From: Cheiracanthium punctorium
Taxonomy: Eukaryota; Arthropoda; Arachnida; Araneae; Cheiracanthiidae
Reading direction: 5' to 3'
Assembly: GCA_038373885.1 (NCBI GenBank)
Contig: JAWZYV010012260.1
Location: forward strand, 186,001-250,000
DNA length: 64,000 bases
A program made the translations under genes and the position numbers. A model generated the notes under the pieces. The model had not been told where the DNA came from. It searched no databases and was given only the letters and a program-made list of their open reading frames with translations. Below are positions 1 to 11,000 of the stretch, in pieces (the first letter of the stretch is position 1; each line of letters starts with the position of its first letter).

Positions 1-1415
1 ATCGACATGATTTTCACCGGAGCAGAGTGCATTTTTGACTTTTAAACGTAAATGATGCATCCATTGTTTCATGAAGGTTTTTTAATTTAGGTAAAGTCGT
101 GTGTAACATAACTGCGCTAATACATTGTCCACGCTTTGCGAATTGCAAGATAAAATTGTTGTCAACATCATGCAATGTTATTTATGTGGTATATACTATA
201 TATTAATGCTATAAATTAAACCTCACAAAAAGAATTATATGTTGTAGAAATCAGGCATTTTTCGAAAACTTCTTTCCTTTTTGATCGCCAAAATTTGCAC
301 TCATGACATCAACTTTTAGTCACGATTCAAGTATTTTTCCACGTTTTGAAATTCCGCATTACTGGGTTTAATTCGAAATATAAGTGCAAAGAAAATATTC
401 GTTTCCCACCGTGCGGAGAACGGGTACGCAGCTAGTCAGATCTATTAAAATCCGTATGTTCGTATCGTGCGTGGCTGAATGAGATTTTCGTACAAACTTT
501 GCATAGTTTGACTTCGGATCGCGTAGAATATTGGCAATCTGTCCGTGAAAGTGAATCCAAATAAGCGGGTCGGGTAAAGCCAGCGGAGTGAATGTACGTG
601 TTTCCTCTTGTGTTGACGTCCACGCTCAGTAATCTATAATAATCTGTAATGCACTGAAATATTGCATGCGGGACTTTTATTATCATTGTTATTAATGAGG
701 ATATCAGCGAGGAGTCTGAGCGGCACGTAACGGCCAATATGAATGTAGCTTTACTTCTTCATAACTACGTCTAAGTAACTGAGCATCAGTCGTACATCTA
801 ACTGCCATCCCCATCATCTAATGGACGTGCCAGTTTCCTACTATAGGCCGGGAGTTTAAGTTTCTACGTAATCCGTAGTCAAATAGTATCTGTCTATGCC
901 CCTGAGCTAGAATTCTAACCAAGTTAAGAACTTAGCTGAGTGATCGAAGTATCTGCATAACAATTTCGTGCAAACCTTGACAAGACGCATCTATTGTGGG
1001 ATTTTCAATTTACGACAAACTTATTCTCTATACATCGGCGCGTTATCGCACATTTCGGTCCTGGTTTTCTGTGGGGCCCCAAAAGTGAAAGGTACCGAAA
1101 TATGTTTAAATGAAATATATCAAAATATAAATAATTTAATTAATTTTATTAATTTAATTTATAATTCAATTAATTTAACCACATGATATACATTTTTCGG
1201 TACTGACGTAGCATACCGGTGGACCACCTAGACGAGCGATTTTTCTTTAAGATAAATGCCGGACAATTGAAACTATTGATGATATGGAATACGATTGGCA
1301 ATAGTTTGCTAGCACATTTCACGTAAAAATAGTTTGGCACCAATGACCAACGGTATATTACGTTCAAGAACTGATTAACACTCTCTATAGGCCTGCTTTC
1401 ATTTCGAGGCTCCCT
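1..1415. other. unassigned AT-rich sequence
   Basis: No gene, exon or transposon end could be recognised here. An open frame of about 100 codons on the minus strand (432-737) has no recognisable motif. I looked specifically for an upstream exon of the TRPM gene and saw none. Confidence 0.4.
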
Positions 1416-1417
1416 CT

Positions 1418-1575
1418 CACCTACTCCTATTCCATTAACTAAGGTGACCAAACGTCTCCGTTTTCCGGGGCAGTCCCCAATTTCAGGACGTTCTCCCACC
1501 TACTCCTATTCCATTAACTAAGGTGACCAAACGTCTCCGTTTTCCGGGGCAGTCCCCAATTTCAGGACGTTCTCC
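1418..1575. repeat. tandem duplication, 79-bp unit
   Basis: Two adjacent copies, about 1418-1496 and 1497-1575, both read from 'ctactcctattccatt' to 'caggacgttctcc'. The copies are almost identical, so the duplication is recent. It lies at the edge of the foldback repeat that follows. Confidence 0.85.
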
Positions 1576-2045
1576 AAATTGTACCCACAGTGTAAAACGG
1601 GAATTGGGGACAATTTTTAATTATTGCATTGGTTTTTAATTAAATTAATGTTAATTATTTCACTAATTATAAAATTTGGGGACATGTCCCCAATTCTATG
1701 TTCAAAAATCTCGCCACCTTACACTACGTCCCCAATTTTTGAGGACAGTCCCCGATTTCTGCGGTTCTTTCGGGGCCATCGTGATTCTACCGGGCCTGCT
1801 TGTGCATTCCGATGACTCATCCAAAGAGTCCTAAAGATGCTCACGTATTGGTTCCAGCACTTAGATACATCATCTAACGATCGAATCTAACCAATCAGGC
1901 CACGTTCGTAGGCCTTTTTCGGAGTGCACAAGCAGGCCCGGTAGAATCACGATGGCCCCGATTCTTTGGGATTTGTCCCCAAAATGCAAAACAACATTTG
2001 GGGAAAATTTATAATTATTACATTGTTTTTTAATTAGATTATTGA
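1576..2045. repeat. foldback repeat with 'gtccccaattt' units
   Basis: The arms 1769-1811 and 1919-1961 are near-perfect reverse complements ('cggggccatcgtgattctac' and its complement). A second pair, 1602-1650 and 1996-2044, is a direct repeat around 'attgttttttaatta'. Related sequence recurs at 4024-4120. It looks like a non-autonomous mobile repeat; no coding sequence is visible. Confidence 0.6.
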
Positions 2046-2334
2046 TAACACTAGTCAACAAATTTGAACTTTTTTTCTGCCTCTGGTTTGTAAATGGGTG
2101 GATTTACTTAATTTCGGGGTACTGAATTCACTGGTAAAATCAATTTATGTCTATCACGTCACATTTCCAAGAGGCACAAGAAAATCAGCAGCAATACCGA
2201 CAAAATTTGATATAATTGAAACTAACAAGAAATTCATATTAAGAACTTAATGATTCAATATTATTTCATATGTATACATTATTTTTTATATGTATACACA
2301 TGCCAACATAGATATCATCTTTTTCCTGCCCAAA

Positions 2335-3530
2335 ATGCCCTTCCCACTTGGTTTGAATGAGGTTCAAGCCGCTAACTCAATATTTGTCAGTCTGATATCA
2401 AAAGGATGGATCCTTGAACAATTTTTCTATTTGTGGTCCAATAAATATACTTTCTTTTAACTTTGCTTCACTCAGCTTGAGAAACTTTTCTTTCAAATAA
2501 TTGAAGACCTGACCTCATTTATCCAGGCCTTTAACAAAGTTCTTCATAAAACCAAACTTGACATGAATCGGAGACAAACTGATTTTATTAGGCTCAACCA
2601 GTGGAGTATTTTTCACATTTTCCTTTACAGCTACATGTGATTTCCTTTTAAGCCACTTTACTGTATAGTGGCCAAAGTTTCATAAGTTTCTTTCACGTCT
2701 ACTGCATGAGCCAAAGGCACAGATGGAAAAGTATTGCCATTATGCAGTAGTACTGCTTTCAATCTGGTTTGTCCAAGAGTCAATAAAGAGTGACTATTCC
2801 TGATAGTTGTGTTGTACACCTAGCTGCATCAGCAGGCCATTGACATCTCTACATACACACATTGAATTCTGCATGTCAAAATATGGAGCGAATGAAGTAC
2901 CTTTTGATCTCAAACAGGAAATTTTTGTACCTGGAGCGAGATCGTTTCATTGTTGCGACCCCAAAAGTTCATCTTGCTGTTTTGAAAGTTTTAGATCGCG
3001 AACCAAATTGTTCAACTCCTTTTGATTAAAGGGCTGAAACGAAAAATCTTGAGAATGAGGGGAATATTTTCTACAGGTTCTTGATCAGCATCTTCAGATT
3101 AACTTGTCATTGTTTCTGATTCTATGTTTTGCAGATTACAGGCAGACAGGCAACCTTTCATTATGTCACTGGCAAATGCACTGAAGATACATTTTATACT
3201 TAATTTTATTTCTAGTTTTGATAGAGAATGCCCTGAAATACTTGTAAGAGAAAAGTTCTAGGCTGGAAAATTATCCTTAGGCTAACTCCACACCATAGGA
3301 ATTGAGAATTCATAGCTCGACATTTTCCTTTCAGTCACTTGGTTAAAGTAGTAGTACATGTTATGCACGAATACGAGGCGCAAAAGTTTTATCTTGATCA
3401 CCAAGAGACCTATCAAAATATAATTTATAGGCCTTCTTAATCAAATCAGTAATTGTTTTTTTGGAGCTTTTTGGGTGAATTTCTCACAGACATAACAAAA
3501 GTTTTCGGGGTGGTTAAGACAACAACTATG
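2335..3530 (-). pseudogene. decayed copy of a dispersed arthropod gene family
   Basis: On the minus strand, translation in shifting frames gives ordered segments I recognise from a repetitive, uncharacterised family found in many arthropod genomes. In order they are a Cys-rich start near 3520 (HPENFCYVCEKFTQK), IPMVW..PKD near 3290, a short acidic stretch, then VKFGFMKNFVKGLDK near 2580 and LSEAKLKESIFIGPQIEKL near 2480. Stops and frameshifts break every segment. The family's function is unknown to me; its copy number suggests it spreads with, or is, a mobile element. Family membership is fairly sure, the exact ends are not. Confidence 0.7.
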
Positions 3531-4023
3531 TTTACTAGTTGTTATTTTTCGTAAACGTAAGTTTTAAATATATGTATAAAGCAATTTTAAAATAAAAATA
3601 CCTCTCAGTAGAAACACTCACTTATTAAAAAAACAAAACTTATAATACATTCTTAGGCTGAGATAAATACAATAGTAATTGCACCATGCACGTTTCAACA
3701 TTCACTAGGTCATAATGTTTATTTTGCATTACTGGATTATCTCTCCATCTAATGAATAACACTTGCCTGTGTAACATCTGACATCAAGTGACAATTTGTT
3801 GATCTTATAGCACTCTTGTACCAAACTTTAGAAAAATAAAAATAAAAATTAAACATTAAAATAAAAGAACGGAAAATAGTGAAATTAAGAAAAAAATAAA
3901 TAAAAATCCTTAAAAACTCAAATCTTACGCGCTAGAGCATTTTGAAAGGTTGATTCGGATTTTACACACCAAAATACATACTAATTGATGTATCACATTC
4001 CAGAGGCAAAATGGCTGTTGAGT

Positions 4024-4120
4024 AGTGTAATTATTTCATTAATTATAAAATATCCCCAATCTTGTTTCAGAATCTGGGACATGTCCTCAACTCTAAGTTA
4101 AAAAATATGGTCACTTTACC
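4024..4120 (+). repeat. second copy of the 'gtcccc' repeat unit
   Basis: 'ttaattataaaat', 'gggacatgtcc' and 'ggtcacttta' occur in the same order as at 1655-1725. The copy is diverged and lies beyond the decayed family member, so the two repeats flank it. Confidence 0.55.
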
Positions 4121-4145
4121 ATTACCACATGTATGACTAACAAAT

Positions 4146-4460
4146 ACAGGGTGATTCATAATGAATGGGACAAAAAGAAAACATGATTGTGAACGTTGTA
4201 ATTAATATATTTAGAAAATTCAAATTTACCTCAAAACTACATTTATTGAAGTTTCTACAGGTGTTCAATATGTGCCCCTCCGGTGACACGGCGTTGATTT
4301 TGAGGTACTCCGCAAAAACGAATCACGAATTCTTTCAACCACTTCGGGTTTTGTTTCTTTACGTCCTAGGCTTTTGTTCTTGCCAGTCAAGAAGAATATA
4401 TTTTATTTCTATAAAAATAGTTGCGGGTGACATAGCTCCAAGAGAATCCTTTACTTTTTA
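4146..4460 (-). mobile_element. mariner-like transposase C-terminal remnant
   Basis: The left edge 'acagggtgattcataatg' resembles Tc1/mariner terminal repeats. The minus strand just inside reads RRVTGGAHIEHL followed by a stop, the usual C-terminal signature of a mariner-related transposase group. The rest of the coding sequence is frameshifted or absent. A related fragment is at 55430-55700. Confidence 0.6.
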
Positions 4461-4550
4461 GCACGCCCCGCAAAAAAAGTGTCACAATTATTTTTAACAG
4501 CACTGACATCTGCTGAAAAATGGAAGAATGCGAGAACAGCTGGATACATT

Positions 4551-4831
4551 GTCCAATGCTTAAAAAAGGGCAGCCATTGCCGTCGCTCGACTTAACTACC
4601 AGCAAGATGGCGGACGGTCAAAACGTTCATCGCGTGCCACAGATCTAGAGACCCCTTTTTGACGCAGCTGGCTGTGCCCCACAGTAATTTTGTGCACTGT
4701 GCCGCACAGCCAGCCGCGCCAAAAAAGGGTCCCTAGATCTGTGAAACACGGTGAACGTTTCGACCGTCCGCCATCTTGCTGGTAGTTAAGTCGAGCGATG
4801 GCAACGGCTGCCCTTTTTTCAGCATTGGGAA
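4551..4831. mobile_element. hairpin MITE, arms of about 130 bp
   Basis: The arms 4551-4683 and 4698-4831 are reverse complements with few mismatches; both contain 'caagatggcggacggtc' or its complement and end in 'cattgtcc/gggaa'-type sequence. The loop is only about 14 nt. No coding sequence. A diverged member lies at 46953-47140, just beyond the TRPM stop codon. Confidence 0.85.
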
Positions 4832-5415
4832 AGGGTTGCGCCTCAAAGCAAAAATAATTTCCATCATTAAAGTAAGAATTAAAGTAAGAAGTTTAATATT
4901 TTTTTATATTAAATAAAAATCATAAATCACTTCCAATCCATAATATAGAGGTGCCTAAAAAACACTAACCTAGTGTTTTCTTCATTATATATCGACCTTA
5001 GACATATGGAATTAATTATAAAGTTACTTTATGGTGCTGAATAAAAACTTCAGGATATTAAATGTAAATAAATACAGTAGACCTTTATACATTAAAGAAG
5101 TGATGTAGGAGTTTCAGTTTTTCTCAAAAAGGCTTACAGATTCAGTACAATATAGATTATGTTTGCCATATTGGAAAGAAGAGAAAAGAAGGGAAATAAT
5201 TAAATTAAGAATAAAAATCCAGCATAATATAAATATAAAAATTACTATATGAAAATTCAGGTAGGCGCAGATGCCTCCATGCTCTATGCTGCCGATGCCC
5301 ATGGATAAAAAACGAACCGCTACAGTTTAATTTTTTTTGCTTAAATCGAACAGTCTTTAACGCTCTAAGTAAATTACTTTTTACAGGACGCGCCTCGACA
5401 GTTTCTACATATATA

Positions 5416-5607
5416 CAGAGTGTTCCAAAAAGGTGGTAACGGGCTTTAATTCCTTACTTATTAGAGATAACTGGGTAGTGTAAATTGGAAAAATGTTCAA
5501 AATAAGGTCGGAAATAAGACTCTGTTAAGAAAAATATCCTCTCGTTACCCACTTATCTCTCATAGATAAAGAATTAAAGCCCATTACCACCTTTTCGGGA
5601 CACCCTG
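5416..5607. mobile_element. MITE with CAGAGTGTTCC ends and TA duplication
   Basis: Terminal inverted repeats CAGAGTGTTCCAAAAAGGTGG-like (5416-5456) and its complement ending ..GGACACCCTG (5567-5607) are flanked by TA on both sides, as expected for Tc1/mariner-type elements. The 192-bp element has no coding capacity. A larger relative is at about 42060-42736. Confidence 0.8.
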
Positions 5608-6244
5608 TAGAAATTTACTATGTTTGAAAAGTTTAGGTGGCACGAATTATTTTTAATAAATATTTATTTACCGTGAATGTTTACGTTATGAAAACCTATT
5701 TTTAAAAACTTGTATAGTATTTCTCTGTAGCTATTGAAAATGAGCAACGTGAAATTTTAAAATTCGACTAGACTAATCGACATTTTAATTATTTTAAAAA
5801 AATGTATTGTAAGTAAACCAGTTCAATAAGCATCTTCTTAATTGCATTCCGAACATTATTAATTTTTTTCATAAGGATAATTACATCATTAACATAACGA
5901 AAAAAAAAAAAGCATTACTTCAGCAAGCTATTCATTCTAAGAATTATTATTTAAAACCAAAGAGTTAAGAAGATAAATTACCATGAATCAGATTAAACTC
6001 TTGCACTTATAAAAAGAAAACCAGTAATAATAAGCCATAGCTGATTACAAATCAGACTGAATGTGATTACATATTACAGAGAATGTGCATGTTAAATCTG
6101 TCTAGTCTTAGACTCTTTATTTGCCTGTTAGGTGAGAGATGGTATTTAAAATTTTCGAAACTGCTATAATATTTGTTACTGAATGACTAGTTCTGAACTT
6201 TGTCCTAAGAATACAATATATATATATATATGTATGTATATATC

Positions 6245-6968
6245 CCTCAGTTTATTAAAAAAAACGCCATATCAATAGCATTATCTCTAAAGCTTACAAA
6301 AAACTTTGTTTTCTTAAGTGCAAAACTAAAGAATTTTCTAACCTTCATGCATTAAAAATCTTACACTTTAGTTTGATACGCTCTAATCTTGAATATTGTA
6401 GTCTTGTTTGGGATCCGTATTATAAAAATAAAATGAAAATTCTTGAGCGGGTGCAGACTCAGTTTACTCGGTATTCATATTACAAAAGTAATCCTATTTA
6501 CATTCCGAATATTTCTTCATCTTACTTGAGAAGTGTTTTTGGTCTTCCTAGTTTAAGTTCTCGTCGTGATCTCTTTTGTTTATTATTTTTTTATAAAGTT
6601 GTCAATAATATGGTAGACTGCAGTGATATTCTTCAAAGTATTTGTGTAAATGTACCGAACAGGTCTCTTCGTAATAGCCATTTATTTGTGGATCCAATTA
6701 TAAAATATAATTACATATACTTTTCGTTATCTAAATTTTATAAAATTTATAATAAGTTTTCTTTGGATTTGGATATTTTTAACATGTCTTTTAAAGTCTT
6801 TAGAGTTAAGTGTTTTGAACTTTTGCAGTCATGACTGGTATTTATTTTATCTCTGTATTTTATCTTTTTTAATTTTGTCTTATGTAATTTGTCCTTTTAT
6901 GCATCACTGTAAATGGATTTTAATCTGTAGTGTGCATTTCTTTTATGAAATAAATGAAATGAAATGAA
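6245..6968 (+). mobile_element. 5'-truncated non-LTR retrotransposon 3' end
   Basis: The open frame 6373-6834 (153 codons) carries SNLEYCSLVWDPYY, then a Leu/Arg-rich stretch (FGLPSLSSRRDLF), the usual C-terminal region downstream of the reverse transcriptase fingers and palm in jockey/CR1-type elements. The catalytic domain is missing. The element ends with a short tandem tail (aaatg repeats, 6944-6968), typical of non-LTR 3' ends. Upstream sequence to about 6265 continues the similarity with stops. Confidence 0.75.
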
Positions 6969-7139
6969 AATTTTTAATAACAAGAATACGGCGATATACT
7001 TCAATTTTTCATACAAAAATAATGCAGTTATTAAGGCGATTTTAAACGATCTATCTTCAGAATTTTCACCAAATTAAGTAAACTGATTTTAAATTAGAGG
7101 AATTCCTTAGTTAGATGTTATTTTTTTTTCTAATTTAAA

Positions 7140-7982
7140 CAAAAAATCATTTAAAACTAATAAACCACCGCCACGTTCCGATCCGATCTAATAAAAGCAA
7201 TCTTCTCCATCTTATGAGCCCAACTCGTAAGTAAATGAGAAAGAAAAGAACACAAAAATGCCTAGTCATGGAGCTGTGCCTGGTAAGATTTTAGGGAAAA
7301 CGACACCCTTCGCGCCTTCACGGCAAACGAAGAAAAGGGACAATTTCGCCATGTGGTGACGTCCGAAAAGTAACCTCAAAGCCCTCTCATTGGGGAAAAA
7401 CCCCATCGTTTAAAACTGTCGTCTTTTTTGCAGTGGTCAATGATGGCGGCACTATCGTACTTGCAAGTTAGGGTACGCAGGAAGTTGGGAGACGGCTAGC
7501 CCCTCTAATTGCTTTTCACTCCCCCATTTTAGTCGACCAGTTGTATAATGAATCATGCGAACATCACTCTTCAAGAACAAAAACCCACTCCAAAGTTCTC
7601 CCCAAAACAAACTAGGAAGATAACAAAAGTGATTTTTTTGTCAGATATGGCGGCATCTACTTGTGAGAAAAAGAAGTAATCGTGTATCTGTCAGATAAGG
7701 CGCGACTAACGGAATGTTAAAGGAAATAAAATTAGTATTATAAAAAAAACATTATTTAATTATACAGATTTTTTTAGTAATATTCTTTCTTTGCTTTAAT
7801 CTCTAAATATTATATCTAAGAAAAGGGAAAGGTTGTAAAACTATTTTTACTGTGTACACAATTTGTTCATATACTTTTAAAAGACTTTTAAATTTTCGAA
7901 ATTAATTTTAAACAATTGAATAAATTTTGCATTTTGAAACACTTGTAATAACGACTAATTAGAATGAATCTTTCTGATGCAG
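7140..7982. other. unassigned, GC-richer block before the first visible exon
   Basis: From about 7150 to 7710 the sequence is noticeably less AT-rich than its surroundings and contains two ATGGCGGC contexts (about 7444 and 7648). No open frame or splice-compatible exon is convincing. It could be a repeat or a regulatory segment; I cannot tell which. Confidence 0.3.
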
Positions 7983-8063
7983 GCTTTCATGTCAACAGAA
8001 ACTATCATCCGCGTAACAGAACAACTTTGGTTTGGAAAGTTGGAAAGCAATACAGTTTTGAAG
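7983..8063 (+). CDS. TRPM exon: pre-S1 segment
   Basis: The 27 codons contain TEQLWFGKLESNTVLK, matching the TRPM pattern before the pre-S1 helix (conserved W-x-G-x-L). It is preceded by AG (7981-7982) and followed by GTGACT. Phase 0 at both ends. Confidence 0.8.
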
Positions 8064-11000
8064 GTGACTACATCATCCTTATATATTACTGCATTTAAGA
8101 CTTGTGAAATATTTAATTTTATATATGTATTATCATTACCTTTAAAATGTTAATTACTAAAATTAGACTCGGCGTTGTTATTTTCTATAAAAATCTAACT
8201 ACATTTTAAAACGATTTTTTAACCCTCAACAAATAAAAAAAAGGAGATAATTAGACAGTGTAAGCTAGAAAATCTTTACATTTACGTTAAAAATCTGGTA
8301 AAAGCACTGAAGCACATTTTAACCACACATACAATTCACATAATCAAAATTTTTCTTACAGCTCAGCTTAACCATATTCAACCCATTACTCATCGGAATA
8401 GGCTATCTGAGGTATCGACATGACCCAGACGCAGAAAGGGAGCCAAACATATTTGAAAAAATTTACTATTTCTACTCTTGTCCTGCTATCAAAATGATCG
8501 TGCTTTTTGTAAGTATCATGAAGATTATTTTCTTTTCCATATAAGTAAAATGTGCAATTAAATGGTATGCGCTATTCGACAAAGAATAAATATGTTCTAT
8601 CTACGCAAAATTTTTAAAGAGTCTCTTGAAATACTTTAATTTAATAGGAAATTTCATGAAAACAAATTTTATGAATAACTTTTTAGCCTACGTCGTAATT
8701 AACAGTAACTGGTGAAAAAACACTCAAAATACTGGTGTTAAACGATAAAGTAATTAAAAAACTTTGTAAAAAACACACATAAGAAGTAAAATTAAAGAGG
8801 ATACGCGTTTCGTTCAAAAATTGTTTTGAACTTCTTCAGTCCAAGCCCTTCGACGTAAAGAACACAGGGAACTGAAAAGAGAAAAACAAGCAAGATGTTG
8901 CCACAAGGGGCAAAGAAAAGTCGAACAAAACCACGGAGAGGGGAGAAAAAAAATTTAAAAACGGGGGATAAAAAGGAAAGGAAAGAAGCACAAAAAATAC
9001 AGAAATAAAAAAGGAATAAAGAAAAAAATAAAAAAGGGAACACACAAGTACAAACACACACACAAAAAAGAGAAAACAGAACAAGCAAACAAAAAACAAA
9101 TAGCACACGTTGTTTTTTTTTTTTTTTTTTAAATAAAAACGAAAAAGAAAGACAGTAACACACGTACATACACATTAAAGAAACAGGGAAAAAAAGGGGG
9201 GGGGCAGACGAAGAAAGAGAAAAGAACCTTACAACAGCAACTTCCAAGCAGAATGAACGAAAGGAACGGAAGAACCATCGTTCACAAGACGATCTAAGTG
9301 CTGGGTAATGGAAAAACCTTCCAAAAAATCCAGATGGGACAAAGACTGAGGAGTGCACAAAATCTTAGCCTTAGAAAACTGAAATCGATGATTGGAATTC
9401 CAACAATGTGAGGCAATAGAAGATTTGGAAAGTTCGTGCTTAGAGACATATCTCTCATGCTCTTTGAGCCTAAATTTGAGAGCTCTTCTGGTCTGACCAA
9501 TATAGCCCAAATCACAAGATTCACAAGGAATATAATAAACGCCCCAACGGTTCTCTAGGAATAGGATCTTTCAGGGAAGAAAATTTAAGTTTATTAACAG
9601 GTTTAAAAATGACTTTGAAACCGGAACTTACCGGAACTGACTTTGAAAACAAAAATTTCGGCTTCAAAGTCATTTTTAAACCTGTTAATAAACTTAAATT
9701 TTCTTCCCTTAAAGATCCTATTCCTACTGAGAACCGTTGGGGTGTTTATTATATTCCTTGTGAATCTTGTGATTTGGGCTATATTGGTCAGACCAGAAGA
9801 GCTCTCAAATTTAGGCTCAAAGAGCATGAGAGATATGTCTCTAAGCACGAACTTTCCAAATCTTCTATTGCCTCACATTGTTGGAATTCCAATCATCGAT
9901 TTCAGTTTTCTAAGGCTAAGATTTTGTGCACTCCTCAGTCTTTGTCCCATCTGGATTTTTTGGAAGGTTTTTCCATTACCCAGCACTTAGATCGTCTTGT
10001 GAACGATGGTTCTTCCGTTCCTTTCGTTCATTCTGCTTGGAAGTTGCTGTTGTAAGGTTCTTTTCTCTTTCTTCGTCTACCCCCCCCTTTTTTTCCCCTG
10101 TTTCTTTAATGTGTATGTACGTGTGTTACTGTCTTTCTTTTTCGTTTTTATTTAAAAAAAAAAAATTATTTATATATATATTTATTGTGCTGTTCTGTTC
10201 GTGGTTTAAAAAAAAAAAAAAAAAAAAAAAGTGTGCTATTTGTTTTTTGTTTGTTTGTTCTGTTTTCTCTTTTGTGTGTGTGTGTTTGTACTTGTGTGTT
10301 CCCTTTTTTATTTTTTTCTTTATTCCTTTTTTATTTCTGTATTTTTTGTGCTTCTTTCCTTTCCTTTTTATCCCCCTTTTTTAAATTTTTTTTTCTCCCC
10401 TCTCCGTGGTTTTGTTCGACTTTTCTTTGCCCCTTGTGGCAACATCTTGCTTGTTTTTCTCTTTTCAGTTCCCTGTGTTCTTTACGTCGAAGGGCTTGGA
10501 CTGAAGAAGTTCAAAACAATTTTTGAACGAAACGCGTATCCTCTTTAATTTTACTTCTTATGTGTGTTTTTTACAAAGTTTTTTAATTACTTTAACAGTA
10601 ACTGGGCTTCCATAAGTTACGTAACACTCTCGAAGAGGTGGTGAGCGGTTTAACCAAAGGTGACAGTTTGTTGGGAGGGGGGCGGGGTACGGAGGGGTCA
10701 ACAGCGCATGTTTGCCTCATTGGTATTAACCTTTTATATCCCAGCAACTTAAATTTTTAACATTTATTGTTGAAATGAGCAGAAACAGATTATAAACATA
10801 GTGAAAGTTTTTATTTTCCAGCTTTGTAATTCATGTAAAATTTATTGACGAAAATATTTTTGTTGTAGAGTTCAATTAAAAGGTTATTTTTATTTTTTTA
10901 TACCTGAAACTAATCTATAGTATACCAAAGTATTGCTCAAGTGTTTGTGAGCACCTTAAGCTGAGTAATTTTTAAAAAATCATTCACATTCTTATAAAGT

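Larger units (their letters stand above)
8713..10591. mobile_element. palindromic Penelope-like retroelement
   Basis: The 1,879-bp insertion has two long inverted arms, 8749-9620 and 9662-10591, around a spacer of about 40 bp. A 36-nt unpaired tail (8713-8748) is present on one side only. Each arm holds the end of a Penelope-type protein (GIY-YIG nuclease), a pyrimidine-rich 3' region of about 500 nt (sense strand), and a hammerhead-like motif. The reverse transcriptase domain is missing, so both copies are 5' truncated and joined head to head. A 14-bp target-site duplication flanks the whole. The one-sided tail recurs at 33028-33064, which matches the short one-sided extension described for Penelope copies. 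Confidence 0.85.

Noticed and set aside
8792..9358. Minus-strand open frame of 188 codons, very Phe/Cys-rich, and its mirror near 9926-10548
   Set aside because: It is an out-of-frame reading of the Penelope nuclease and its pyrimidine-rich 3' region. The composition explains the Phe-rich translation.
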